From Chitinophaga sp. 180180018-3 (GTDB lineage Bacteria; Bacteroidota; Bacteroidia; Chitinophagales; Chitinophagaceae): a DNA stretch of 64,000 nt. The position numbers and the translations under genes are program-made. Positions 9,035 through 17,279 of the stretch are shown in pieces. Within the stretch, counting starts at the first letter, position 1. Each line of letters starts with the position of its first letter. The stretch spans positions 7,122,001 through 7,186,000 of the forward strand of contig NZ_CP140772.1 in assembly GCF_037893185.1 (NCBI RefSeq), in the 5' to 3' direction. The notes under the pieces are model-generated. The model was not told the origin of the DNA, made no database searches, and worked only from the letters and a program-made list of their open reading frames with translations.

Positions 9035-11226
9035 CTTCTCAAATAGCCAGCGAGTCTGGCAATAGCGTCTGCTGCTACCAAAATCTGCTCCTGGGCCTCT
9101 TTCCAACGGCGTTGTTCTATTGCCTCACGTACACCGGGAATTGTTTTTACACCGTAGCCGGTATAGAAGCCGGGGGCGTAAATGGTATGTTTGTACCAGG
9201 TACGTGCAGGGAGTCCCTGATCATTCAGCAGCTGTTGTTCCGCCTGATAAAGGGCTTTATTGGCGGCGCCGGTAAATTGTTTTCCGGCCAGCGCCTGGGT
9301 GACAGTGTCGAGGCCGGCTATGGCATTTTGTAATGGTGAGAAATCGAGGTAAGGTACCTCGGGCTTTTGCACTGGTGGCAACAGGTGTTTAGCGGTATCT
9401 GTAGCCAGCTGATATTTCCCTTCGCGCAACAGTTGGTTTTCAACGGCGGTAGATTCCCGTATAGTGGTAACCAGATCTGTCAGCTCCGTCACATAGCCGT
9501 TCACCGTTTCATAGAGTTTACGGAAATCAAAGGGGAGACTAACGGCACCGGCCATACGTAATACGGTGTGCCCGGCAGTTTGTGACAAGGCTACGCCATA
9601 ATTAAAGCCAGGATCTTTAAAACGCCGGTAGTCATCGTAGGAGTCGTAGATAGAATGGTATTCTCCGCCAGCATCTTCTCCCCCAAATCCCAGATCCAGG
9701 GAGGGTACTCCAAGGTGTTGAAGGAAGGAGGAATAATCCGATCCTGATCCCATGGCACCAATGGGCATTTCCTGTTTCGCCAGTTTCTCTCTGCGAAGCC
9801 GGGGAGTTGCTGCTCTCAATACTTCCTGTGCCTGTTTGCGCGCCAGGATGCTGACACCGGTCTGCGGATCTTTGATATCACGCGCTACTTCATTCACCAG
9901 GGTTTGCAGGGCATGAGATCCGCTGGCCCCGAGAAATCCACGACCGTTGCCGTCGGAGTTGATATACACCACTGCTTTTTCTTTCAGTTCAGCGGCATGA
10001 TCCTCCGCCCATTCTGTGGAGCCCAGCAAACCGGGCTCTTCTCCGTCCCATGCGCAGTACACCAGCGTGCGTCGTGGCTGATAGCCTTGTTTTCGCAATT
10101 CTCCGATAGCTTTAGCCTCTTCCAGCAGGGCCGCCAGTCCGCTGATAGGATCGGAAGCACCATTCACCCAGGCATCGTGGTGGTTGCCCCGGATCACCCA
10201 CTGATCGGGCTCCTCGCTTCCTTTGATCCTGGCGATAACGTCGTAGCAGGGCCGGATCTGCCAGTCGAACTGCGCTTTGAGATGAACTCTTGCCTGTCCT
10301 CCTCCGATATGATACGTAAATGGCAGTGCCCCGCGCCAGTCTTCCGGAGCAACCGGTCCCTCCAGGGCCTGCAGCAGTGGCGCAGCATCATGATAACTGA
10401 TCGGCAATACAGGTATTTTCAACAGGTTAGGAGCCTGCAGGCGTTCCAACCGTTTAGCCCCCGACGTGGCGCCAATGCCCGGCGTCAGCGGATCACCCGG
10501 ATAGATAACAATATCCATTACAGAACCTCGCTGTACACCGTATTCATTTTTGAATGCTCCTTTAGGATATACGTCTCCGTTATAATACCCATCATCTTTG
10601 GGATCGGAATAAATAATACATCCCACAGCTCCGTGTTCTTGAGCTACTTTGGGCTTGCTGCCACGCCAGGAACGGCCATACTTTGCGATGACGATCTTGT
10701 TTTTCACATTTACGCCGGTACGTTCGAGGTATTCATAATCTTCCGGCAGGCCGTAGTTTACATATACAAGCGATCCTTCTACGTCGCCGTCGGCGCTCCA
10801 GGCATTGTACGTAGGCAATTGCCCTTCCTGGCCGGAGGTAGCATCCTCTTTCAACGGAGGTTCTTTCAGCAGTGCCTTATAGGTAACGGGCCCTTTCAAC
10901 TCCACGATCCGTTCCTTTGGTGTCGGAAACAGTACCTGATAAGTAACTATCTCGGCATCCCAACCGTAACTTTTAAACCGCTGCAGGATATCTTCTGCTA
11001 CTGCTTTGCCTCCTGCGGAGCCCAGATGGTGCGGGCGGGCGGACAAATCCCTGATAGTTTCCCCGATATGGCTGCTGCTCAGCTGTTTATCGAACTGCTG
11101 CTCCAATTCAAGCTGACGGGCAGCAGCACTGCCAGCATAGCCGGTGAGTTGCTTTTCCTGGGCCTTTGTGACACCGCATATGCATAGGAACATAGCGATA
11201 ACCACGGTTCTTTTGGTTGTTGTCAT
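9022..11226 (-). CDS. Secreted M28 zinc peptidase, glutamate carboxypeptidase II-like
   Basis: About 734 residues with the three-part layout of glutamate carboxypeptidase II and transferrin-receptor-like proteins: a protease-associated domain inserted in an M28 peptidase domain, then a helical dimerisation domain. Zinc and catalytic motifs are all present: NHHDAWVNGASDP, AWDGEEPGLLGSTEW, YINSDGNG and GGEYHSIYDSYDDY. The start at 11226 gives a compact signal peptide (MTTTKRTVVIAMFLCICG, cleavage near KAQ); an ATG six codons upstream at 11244 is also possible. It probably removes C-terminal acidic residues or trims peptides in the periplasm or outside. A promoter-like AT-rich gap separates it from the divergent gene at 11409. 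Confidence 0.92.
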   Translation of the reverse strand: MTTTKRTVVIAMFLCICGVTKAQEKQLTGYAGSAAARQLELEQQFDKQLSSSHIGETIRDLSARPHHLGSAGGKAVAEDILQRFKSYGWDAEIVTYQVLFPTPKERIVELKGPVTYKALLKEPPLKEDATSGQEGQLPTYNAWSADGDVEGSLVYVNYGLPEDYEYLERTGVNVKNKIVIAKYGRSWRGSKPKVAQEHGAVGCIIYSDPKDDGYYNGDVYPKGAFKNEYGVQRGSVMDIVIYPGDPLTPGIGATSGAKRLERLQAPNLLKIPVLPISYHDAAPLLQALEGPVAPEDWRGALPFTYHIGGGQARVHLKAQFDWQIRPCYDVIARIKGSEEPDQWVIRGNHHDAWVNGASDPISGLAALLEEAKAIGELRKQGYQPRRTLVYCAWDGEEPGLLGSTEWAEDHAAELKEKAVVYINSDGNGRGFLGASGSHALQTLVNEVARDIKDPQTGVSILARKQAQEVLRAATPRLRREKLAKQEMPIGAMGSGSDYSSFLQHLGVPSLDLGFGGEDAGGEYHSIYDSYDDYRRFKDPGFNYGVALSQTAGHTVLRMAGAVSLPFDFRKLYETVNGYVTELTDLVTTIRESTAVENQLLREGKYQLATDTAKHLLPPVQKPEVPYLDFSPLQNAIAGLDTVTQALAGKQFTGAANKALYQAEQQLLNDQGLPARTWYKHTIYAPGFYTGYGVKTIPGVREAIEQRRWKEAQEQILVAADAIARLAGYLRRINN

Positions 11227-11408
11227 AAATGATGAAGATCTCATGTGATGGTGGGTAACACAAGATAATCAATAACTTCCGGTTATGTGCCATAAATATA
11301 GGTTATAGCACAATAGTCTACTTATTAAGTAGATTAATCTATATTTGTAAATCCTTTCATAGCTTTATTGCGTGAATTGAGGTCATAAACATTATAAACT
11401 GCAGTTAT

Positions 11409-11753
11409 ATGGGTAACGCGATCCAGGAGTTCAACGACTACCGGGCTAAAATGAATGAGGTAATACTGGGTAAACAGAACAAGGTGATTAACCGGCTGTT
11501 CAATCTTGATACAAATACCTATGCAGAAGGAGCATTAAGCACCAAAACCAAGGAAATGCTGGGTCTGGTGGCATCGATGGTACTTCGCTGCGATGACTGT
11601 ATAAAATATCACCTGGGCAAGGCACATGAACAGGGAGTGACTACTGAAGAGATGTATGAAATTTTCGCAGTAGCTAATATTGTGGGTGGCACCATCGTTA
11701 TCCCGCATACCCGGAGGGCAGCGGAATACTGGGAGGAATTACAGGCCCAATGA
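11409..11753 (+). CDS. Carboxymuconolactone decarboxylase / AhpD-family protein
   Basis: A 114-residue all-helical protein of the AhpD-like fold. The redox motif CDDC lies at residues 61-64, followed by a helix with His68 (CIKYHLGKA), the pattern of AhpD and related peroxidase-reducing proteins. TKTKEMLGLVASMVLRC matches the family signature. Function as a thiol-disulfide or peroxide-related reductase is inferred; true lactone decarboxylases usually lack the CxxC. It is 63 bases upstream of the ferredoxin oxidoreductase beta subunit on the same strand. The pair may share a transcript, which would place this protein near an oxygen-sensitive iron-sulfur enzyme. Confidence 0.88.
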   Translation: MGNAIQEFNDYRAKMNEVILGKQNKVINRLFNLDTNTYAEGALSTKTKEMLGLVASMVLRCDDCIKYHLGKAHEQGVTTEEMYEIFAVANIVGGTIVIPHTRRAAEYWEELQAQ

Positions 11754-11816
11754 GGGGATAATTACACCGATCTGTCGTAACTTTACGGACTCAATAATAA
11801 ATTTTAATTCAAACTA

Positions 11817-12854
11817 ATGTCAACAGCAACTATAGCTCCGCAGGCAGCCTTAACGGCAAAAGACTTTGCAACTGACCAGGAAGTACGCTGGTGCCCTGGC
11901 TGCGGTGACTACTCTATACTAAAGCAGGTACAAACCATTATGCCTGGACTGGGGATTCCCCGTGAAAACATTGTGATCGTTTCTGGTATCGGGTGTTCTT
12001 CCCGTTTCCCGTATTATATGAACACTTACGGCATGCACTCGATCCATGGGCGTGCTACTGCTATCGCATCTGGTTTGAAGGCGACCCGTCCGGAACTGAG
12101 TGTGTGGATCGTGACAGGTGATGGCGATGGCTTGTCTATCGGTGGTAACCACACCATTCACCTGCTGCGTCGTAACTTCGACGTGAATGTAATGCTCTTC
12201 AACAACCAGATATATGGTTTGACAAAAGGACAATACTCTCCCACATCCGAAGAGAATAAAGTGACCAAGTCTACTCCTATGGGCAGTATCGACCATCCGT
12301 TCAATCCGATGGCACTGGCGCTGGGTGCAGACGCGACCTTTATTGCCCGCAGCATGGACCGGGATCCGAAACACCTGCAGGAGATGCTGAAACGCAGCCA
12401 TGCCCATAAAGGCGCTTCCTTCCTGGAAATATACCAGAACTGTAACATCTTTAATGATGGCGCATTTGAGGCCTTTACTGAAAAAGGAACCAAGGCGGAC
12501 GAAACCCTTTTTGTAGAACAGGGCAAACCACTGGTATTCGGTGCCCAGAAAAATAAAGGTATCCGCCTCGACGGATTAAAACCTGTAGCAGTGGAGCTGG
12601 GCGGCGATTATAGCGAAAGCGATCTCTGGATCCACGACGAAAACGACTTCTACAAAGCTCAGTTGCTCACCCGTATGTTCGACGATACCCGTATAGAAGG
12701 CCACTTACCCCGTCCGTTCGGTGTATTCTACGAAGTCTTCCGCCCTACCTACGAAGATATCATGGCAGCCCAGCTTTCAGACGCTATCAGCAAAAGAGGC
12801 CCGGGTGACCTGGATAAGCTTTTGGCGGGTAATGAAACGTGGACCATCAGGTAG
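11817..12854 (+). CDS. 2-oxoacid:ferredoxin oxidoreductase, beta subunit
   Basis: A 345-residue thiamine-diphosphate subunit of a 2-oxoglutarate- or 2-oxoacid:ferredoxin oxidoreductase, which decarboxylates a 2-oxoacid to its acyl-CoA and reduces ferredoxin. Cluster-binding Cys are seen in WCPGCGDY (near 26 and 29), GIGCSSR (near 54) and NCNIF (near 205). The thiamine-diphosphate/magnesium motif runs from GDGDG to NNQIYGLTKGQYSPTS. Length and motifs match KorB rather than pyruvate-specific PorB, but substrate cannot be proven. The alpha (or fused gamma-alpha) subunit normally sits immediately upstream; here that place is taken by the AhpD-like gene. The stop codon TAG is the first base triplet of a long palindrome. 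Confidence 0.93.
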   Translation: MSTATIAPQAALTAKDFATDQEVRWCPGCGDYSILKQVQTIMPGLGIPRENIVIVSGIGCSSRFPYYMNTYGMHSIHGRATAIASGLKATRPELSVWIVTGDGDGLSIGGNHTIHLLRRNFDVNVMLFNNQIYGLTKGQYSPTSEENKVTKSTPMGSIDHPFNPMALALGADATFIARSMDRDPKHLQEMLKRSHAHKGASFLEIYQNCNIFNDGAFEAFTEKGTKADETLFVEQGKPLVFGAQKNKGIRLDGLKPVAVELGGDYSESDLWIHDENDFYKAQLLTRMFDDTRIEGHLPRPFGVFYEVFRPTYEDIMAAQLSDAISKRGPGDLDKLLAGNETWTIR

Positions 12855-12970
12855 AATTAGGAATAGAGAAAGAAGAATTAAGAAATAGCGCGAAGACCTT
12901 AGCAAAATTATCATCATTGCTAAGGTCTTCGCGCTATTTCTTAATTCTTCTTTCTCTATTCCTAATTCTA
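12852..12970. repeat. Heptad-arm palindrome, copy 2
   Basis: Perfect 54-base arms (12852-12905 and 12917-12970) flank an 11-base loop. The left arm starts at the stop codon of the oxidoreductase gene and the right arm ends one base before the LysE stop, so the element fills the gap between the convergent genes. After TAG-phase the arm reads as five 7-base units (AGAATTA, GGAATAG, AGAAAGA, AGAATTA, AGAAATA) and a core GCGCGAAGACCTTAGCAA. It would form a very stable hairpin in either transcript. Confidence 0.92.
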
Positions 12971-12971
12971 T

Positions 12972-13610
12972 CTAGTGTCCTAAACTTCCCAGTTCAAACA
13001 ACACCTTATACAGCAGTACCACCCCAAAAATGATCATGCTGACACCGGCTATGCGGTTAAGCCATTCTACGTTGGTGAGTGTAAGCTTGTGACGGATCTT
13101 ATCAGCAACAAACACCTTGAGGATGTCGGCAGATAAAACCAGCGACAGGCAGATAGTATACATGATAAACCGGTGGCTTACGGGAGTAGCACTATTGGCT
13201 ACGCATACGCCCAGCCAGAAGATGATAACCCCGGGGTTCAGGGTATTCATCAGAAAACCAGCCAGCCAGATTTTCAGATAGTCATGGGTGCGGAACATTT
13301 CCGGTTTTTCGTCGCCGGTGCTGATCTTCACCTTTTTGAAAAGCAGCCCGTAAATACCCATTGCAATCAGCAGGATACCGCCTCCTACGCCGATAGACCG
13401 CTTGTATTCTTCCAGCCCGCTGATGAAAGACGTTGCCAGGTTACCGGTTAATACGAACATAATATCGCTGAAAGACACACCCAGTGCGAAACTGATCCCT
13501 GCCTTAAAACCGTTATTGATGCTATATTTTATTATGGCGAATATTACCGGGCCTACCGATAAGGAAAGAAATAATCCAAGTCCCAGTCCCGCAACAATTG
13601 ATGCTATCAT
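12972..13610 (-). CDS. LysE-family amino-acid exporter
   Basis: A 212-residue polytopic membrane protein with about six helices. The start, GLGLGLFLSLSVGPVIFAII, with its Gly-rich first helix and the conserved SxGP, is the signature of LysE/RhtB translocators that export amino acids or similar small solutes. Further family features are FKAGISFALGVSFSD and MNTLNPGVIIFWLG (NP in helix 4). The substrate is unknown. It is transcribed away from the GH3-type gene with only 30 bases between that gene's end and this start, so the two are probably co-transcribed (GH3 first). Confidence 0.88.
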   Translation of the reverse strand: MIASIVAGLGLGLFLSLSVGPVIFAIIKYSINNGFKAGISFALGVSFSDIMFVLTGNLATSFISGLEEYKRSIGVGGGILLIAMGIYGLLFKKVKISTGDEKPEMFRTHDYLKIWLAGFLMNTLNPGVIIFWLGVCVANSATPVSHRFIMYTICLSLVLSADILKVFVADKIRHKLTLTNVEWLNRIAGVSMIIFGVVLLYKVLFELGSLGH

Positions 13611-13639
13611 GCTTATATTTTCCGTGTCACAACTGCAAC

Positions 13640-15178
13640 TTAACTTTTAACAGTCTTTCCTGCAAGAAATTTCTCCCAATCCTTCAGCTTCTCGCCCTTC
13701 ATGACACGGGGAAACTTATTCATGGCGCCTTCCTTGCCTTTACAACGGAGATAATCGATAAATACATCGTTAGGGAGTATTTCTACGAACACTTCCTTGA
13801 GTGCAGCAGAGCGCTCTACTGCATAATCATCGTTCACTTCGGCTAAAGTCTGGTCTATGATTTCTCTTACCTTCTCTGCATCCACTCCCTGAGAATCTGT
13901 TCCAATATACCAGCGATGGGCAAAGAGGTTCTGATAAGGGAATCCGGCAACAGTAAACTCTCTGATAGTAATGCCGAGTTTCCTCTGTACATTATCGATG
14001 GCTTTGTTCATGTTGTCGATACTCATGTGCTCCCCGCACAGGCTGAGGAACTGTTTGGTACGGCCAACAATAACAATTTCATGTTCTTTCACAGAGGTGA
14101 ATTTCACCACATCACCGATCAGATAACGCCAGGCTCCTGCACAGGTACTTAGCATCACCGCGTATTCCACATCTTCCACCACCTCATGTATCATGTACGA
14201 CTTAGGATTGGGTTTTACCTCACCCTCGCCATCAAAGTTCTCTTCATTGAAAGGAATGAATTCGAAGAAAATGCCGGCATTCAATACCAGTTTGATCCCT
14301 CTTGTTCCCGGACGGGCCTGGAAGCCGAAGGAGCCTTCTGAGGCCATATACGTTTCGATGAACGCAATGGGCTTTCCGAGCAGTTTCTGGAAGCTTTCAC
14401 GGTAAGGCTCGAACGACACCCCTCCGTGAATATATACGGCCAGATTAGGCCAGATTTCGTGGATATCCTTTACATTGTGATATTTGATAATCTCTTCCAG
14501 CACAATCTGTACCCAGGCAGGTACACCGCATACGGTACCTACGTCCCAGTCTTTCGCCTTACGGACGATCAGCTTGATACGCTGTTCCCAATTGGGTTTA
14601 CGGGATATTTTCCCACCCGGCTTGTAAAAACGGCGGAACCATCTGGGAATATTCTTGGCCTGGATGCCACTCATATCTCCCTCATAATAATCTCCTTTCT
14701 CAAACAATGAAGTGGTTCCCCCCAGCATAAGAATACCCTTTTCAAAGGAACGGGGCGGAATATTGAAGTTTGCCATGGAGTACAGCTGCTTCACGCCTAC
14801 CTTTTTCACTGTTTTTAACATCGCCCTGGTTACCGGAATATGTTTGCTGGCAGATTCTGATGTACCGGAACTCAGCGCAAAGTACTTGATCTTTTCAGGC
14901 CAGCTGACATTTGCTTCTCCCTCCAGGCAACGGAACCACCATTCCTTGTGCATTTTGGAGTAATTATGCACTGGTATCCTTTCGCGGTACTGCCCCATGA
15001 AATTGGGGCTGTCCAGGATTTCCTGAAACCCGTAGTGGTTACCAAACTCTGTATCCTTGGCCTTCTCCAGCAACCGGTGCAGTACCTGTAACTGATATTG
15101 GCGAGGCGTGCCTAACTTAAACGTGAACTTCTTCCTGATGCGCAGTGACCTGGAAATAAGATTACCTATAATGGCCAT
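13640..15178 (-). CDS. GH3-type acyl-adenylating enzyme
   Basis: A 512-residue member of the GH3 family, named after plant auxin-amido synthetases, which activate a carboxylic acid with ATP and transfer it to an amino acid. The ATP-binding loop is visible as LSSGTSESASKHIPVT near residue 105, and a later YMASEGSFGFQ and TCAGAWRYLIGDVVKFT match the adenylate-binding core. N- and C-terminal domains are both present. Bacterial members are common in Bacteroidota, but the substrate is not known. The gene lies upstream of the LysE exporter on the same strand, which could mean that the product is exported, but that is speculation. Confidence 0.9.
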   Translation of the reverse strand: MAIIGNLISRSLRIRKKFTFKLGTPRQYQLQVLHRLLEKAKDTEFGNHYGFQEILDSPNFMGQYRERIPVHNYSKMHKEWWFRCLEGEANVSWPEKIKYFALSSGTSESASKHIPVTRAMLKTVKKVGVKQLYSMANFNIPPRSFEKGILMLGGTTSLFEKGDYYEGDMSGIQAKNIPRWFRRFYKPGGKISRKPNWEQRIKLIVRKAKDWDVGTVCGVPAWVQIVLEEIIKYHNVKDIHEIWPNLAVYIHGGVSFEPYRESFQKLLGKPIAFIETYMASEGSFGFQARPGTRGIKLVLNAGIFFEFIPFNEENFDGEGEVKPNPKSYMIHEVVEDVEYAVMLSTCAGAWRYLIGDVVKFTSVKEHEIVIVGRTKQFLSLCGEHMSIDNMNKAIDNVQRKLGITIREFTVAGFPYQNLFAHRWYIGTDSQGVDAEKVREIIDQTLAEVNDDYAVERSAALKEVFVEILPNDVFIDYLRCKGKEGAMNKFPRVMKGEKLKDWEKFLAGKTVKS

Positions 15179-15346
15179 TAACTTTCTCTCTCTTTAATTG
15201 AACTACAAAAATAAGCGGAATCCCGAATATAAGTTAACTGATTAGTAAGAATTACAGATTAGGAGTTATCAATAAGTATTATATACATACTCAAAATTAT
15301 AAATGTAAAGGTAAGAAATCGTAAATTATAATTCCCTATTCGTAAT

Positions 15347-15354
15347 TACCTTTG
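15347..15354 (+). promoter_or_regulatory. Bacteroidota -7 element TACCTTTG
   Basis: TACCTTTG matches the TAnnTTTG pattern of the primary sigma factor of Bacteroidota. It ends four bases before the start codon of the inositol monophosphatase gene, so the transcript would be leaderless or nearly so. No clear TTG was found at the expected upstream distance. Confidence 0.5.
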
Positions 15355-15358
15355 CGGC

Positions 15359-16129
15359 ATGCTAAAAACAACTTTACTCAAAGCTACTGAAGCCAGCGGA
15401 AAAATACTGCAACAATATTTCAACGGCCCTTTCGAGGTCAGCAGTAAAAGTACAGTAAACGACCTGGTGACGGAGGTGGATAAAAAATCCGAATCAGCTA
15501 TTATTGCTACCATCCGGGAAACTTATCCAGATCACTTCATTCTGAGCGAGGAAGTAGGTGAGATAAAGACCAGCTCTTCAATAAAGTGGATCATCGACCC
15601 GATCGATGGTACCGTGAACTATGCCAATGGTATTCCGATCTGTTGTGTATCGATTGGGGTGGAGAAAGATGGAGAAATGATACTGGGTGCAGTATATAAC
15701 CCATTTATGAACGAGCTTTTCCTGGCCGAAAAAGGACAGGGAGCTACGCTGAATGGCAAGCCCATACAGATTTCCAGCCAGGCAAACGTCAACCGTTCCT
15801 GTCTGGTGACCGGTTTTCCTTATCAATGGCAGGATCTCCCCAACAACCCTCTCGTGGTTTTCGAAAGGGTTATTACACAGGGCATTCCGGTACGCCGCCT
15901 GGGCTCTGCTGCCATAGACCTCTGCTGGGTAGCCTGTGGCCGGTTCGATGGTTTCTATGAGCACCATCTTCAACCCTGGGATGCCGCTGCCGGCTTCCTG
16001 ATCGTTGAAGAAGCCGGTGGAAAAGTAACCGACTTTTCCGGCAAACGCTACTCTCCCTATCAAAAAGAAGTACTGGCAACGAACGGACATATCCACGGCG
16101 GATTACAAGCACTTGTTAACGGAAAATAA
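15359..16129 (+). CDS. Inositol monophosphatase family phosphatase
   Basis: A 256-residue magnesium-dependent sugar-phosphate phosphatase. Metal-binding motifs are present: Glu in SEEVGE (near 66), WIIDPIDGTVNYANG (near 79-93) and QPWDAAAGFLIVEEAGG (near 203-219). The family includes inositol-1-phosphatase, CysQ-like 3'-phosphoadenosine phosphatase and fructose-bisphosphatase-like enzymes; the fit to SuhB/IMPase is best, but substrate is inferred. It begins a short operon with thiL, whose start lies only two bases after this stop. Confidence 0.9.
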   Translation: MLKTTLLKATEASGKILQQYFNGPFEVSSKSTVNDLVTEVDKKSESAIIATIRETYPDHFILSEEVGEIKTSSSIKWIIDPIDGTVNYANGIPICCVSIGVEKDGEMILGAVYNPFMNELFLAEKGQGATLNGKPIQISSQANVNRSCLVTGFPYQWQDLPNNPLVVFERVITQGIPVRRLGSAAIDLCWVACGRFDGFYEHHLQPWDAAAGFLIVEEAGGKVTDFSGKRYSPYQKEVLATNGHIHGGLQALVNGK

Positions 16130-16131
16130 AG

Positions 16132-17166
16132 ATGGAACAGGAAAGAACTGAAATACAGGACCTGGGGGAATTTGGTCTGATCGACTTCCTCACGAGGAAC
16201 ATTGAAATACAAAATGCAAGCACCGTACTGGGTGTGGGAGATGATGCCGCCGTGATAGATCACTTCGGCAAACAAACCGTGATCAGTACCGACATGCTGG
16301 TAGAAGGCATTCATTTCGATCTGATGTATATGCCGCTCAAACACCTGGGCTATAAATCGGTAGTGGTAAACCTTTCCGATATCTACGCCATGAATGCTAC
16401 GCCTACGCAGATTATTATCAGCATTGCCTTCTCCAATCGTTTCTCTGTGGAAGCATTGAACGAATTTTACGAAGGGGTGTATGCCGCCTGTGAAAAATAT
16501 GGCGTAGACCTCGTGGGAGGCGATACCAGCAATTCTCAGAAAGGATTTATCATCAGCATTACCGCTATCGGAGAAGTTGCGCCAAATAAATTCGTAAAAC
16601 GGTCTACAGCGCAGAAAGGCGATCTGCTTTGCGTTTCAGGCGATCTGGGCGCTGCCTACCTGGGCCTTACCCTGTTGGAGCGGGAAAAAAAGATCTTCCT
16701 GGAAAGTCCGGATGTAAAGCCTGATCTCGAAGATCAGACCTATGTCATCGGGCGGCAGCTGAAACCGGAAGCCCGGAAAGATATCATCGAATTCCTGCAG
16801 GAACAGGACATTGTGCCTACTTCCATGATGGATGTCAGCGATGGCCTCAGCTCAGAAATACTGCATATTGCCAAACAAAGCAATCTGGGCGTAGTGCTCT
16901 ACGAAGAGAAGATCCCCATTGCCCAGGAAAGCCGGGAACTTGCCATGAAGTTCGGTCTGGACCCCACCGCCTGTGCATTAAGCGGTGGAGAAGACTACGA
17001 GCTGCTCTTTACCATGAAACAAGCGGACCATGATAAAATAGTGCTGAATGAACAAATCAGCGTTATTGGCTACATGACCGACATCTCTGAAGGCGCGCAT
17101 ATCCTGACCAAGGGGGGAAATAAGTTTAAGCTGGTAGCGCAGGGCTGGAACGCGTTCCAGCAGTAA
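16132..17166 (+). CDS. thiL: Thiamine-monophosphate kinase
   Basis: A 344-residue ThiL, which phosphorylates thiamine monophosphate to the cofactor thiamine diphosphate with ATP. Recognisable motifs are VLGVGDDAAVID near 40 (nucleotide/magnesium binding), STDMLVEGIHFDL near 60, GGDTSNSQ near 130 and SGGEDYELLFT near 283. Length and domain order match the PurM-like fold of ThiL. The start ATG is two bases after the stop of the inositol-phosphatase gene, so the two are co-transcribed. A long palindrome lies directly after it. Confidence 0.95.
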   Translation: MEQERTEIQDLGEFGLIDFLTRNIEIQNASTVLGVGDDAAVIDHFGKQTVISTDMLVEGIHFDLMYMPLKHLGYKSVVVNLSDIYAMNATPTQIIISIAFSNRFSVEALNEFYEGVYAACEKYGVDLVGGDTSNSQKGFIISITAIGEVAPNKFVKRSTAQKGDLLCVSGDLGAAYLGLTLLEREKKIFLESPDVKPDLEDQTYVIGRQLKPEARKDIIEFLQEQDIVPTSMMDVSDGLSSEILHIAKQSNLGVVLYEEKIPIAQESRELAMKFGLDPTACALSGGEDYELLFTMKQADHDKIVLNEQISVIGYMTDISEGAHILTKGGNKFKLVAQGWNAFQQ

Positions 17167-17180
17167 ATTCAACATAGGGA

Positions 17181-17279
17181 GAATTAGGAATTACGAAATA
17201 GCTCGAAGACCTACCTTAGTGAATGACGATATTATTATCATTCGCTAAGGTCTTCGAGCTATTTCGTAATTCCTAATTC
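17181..17279. repeat. Heptad-arm palindrome, copy 3
   Basis: The left arm begins AGAATTA-GGAATTA-CGAAATA and then GCTCGAAGACC; the right arm is its complement, with TCATTCGCTAAGGTCTTCGAGC. The arms are near-perfect: the left has an additional 4-base TACC, apparently a local duplication of ACCT, and one other difference. The element separates convergent thiL and the family 39 glycosyltransferase, and the right arm encodes the last codons of the latter (..ITN-stop). Confidence 0.88.

Noticed and set aside
9904..11187. Plus-strand open frame of more than 400 codons opposite the M28 peptidase gene
   Set aside because: The minus-strand frame carries all zinc and catalytic motifs and a signal peptide; the plus frame has no recognisable motif and is an antisense shadow.
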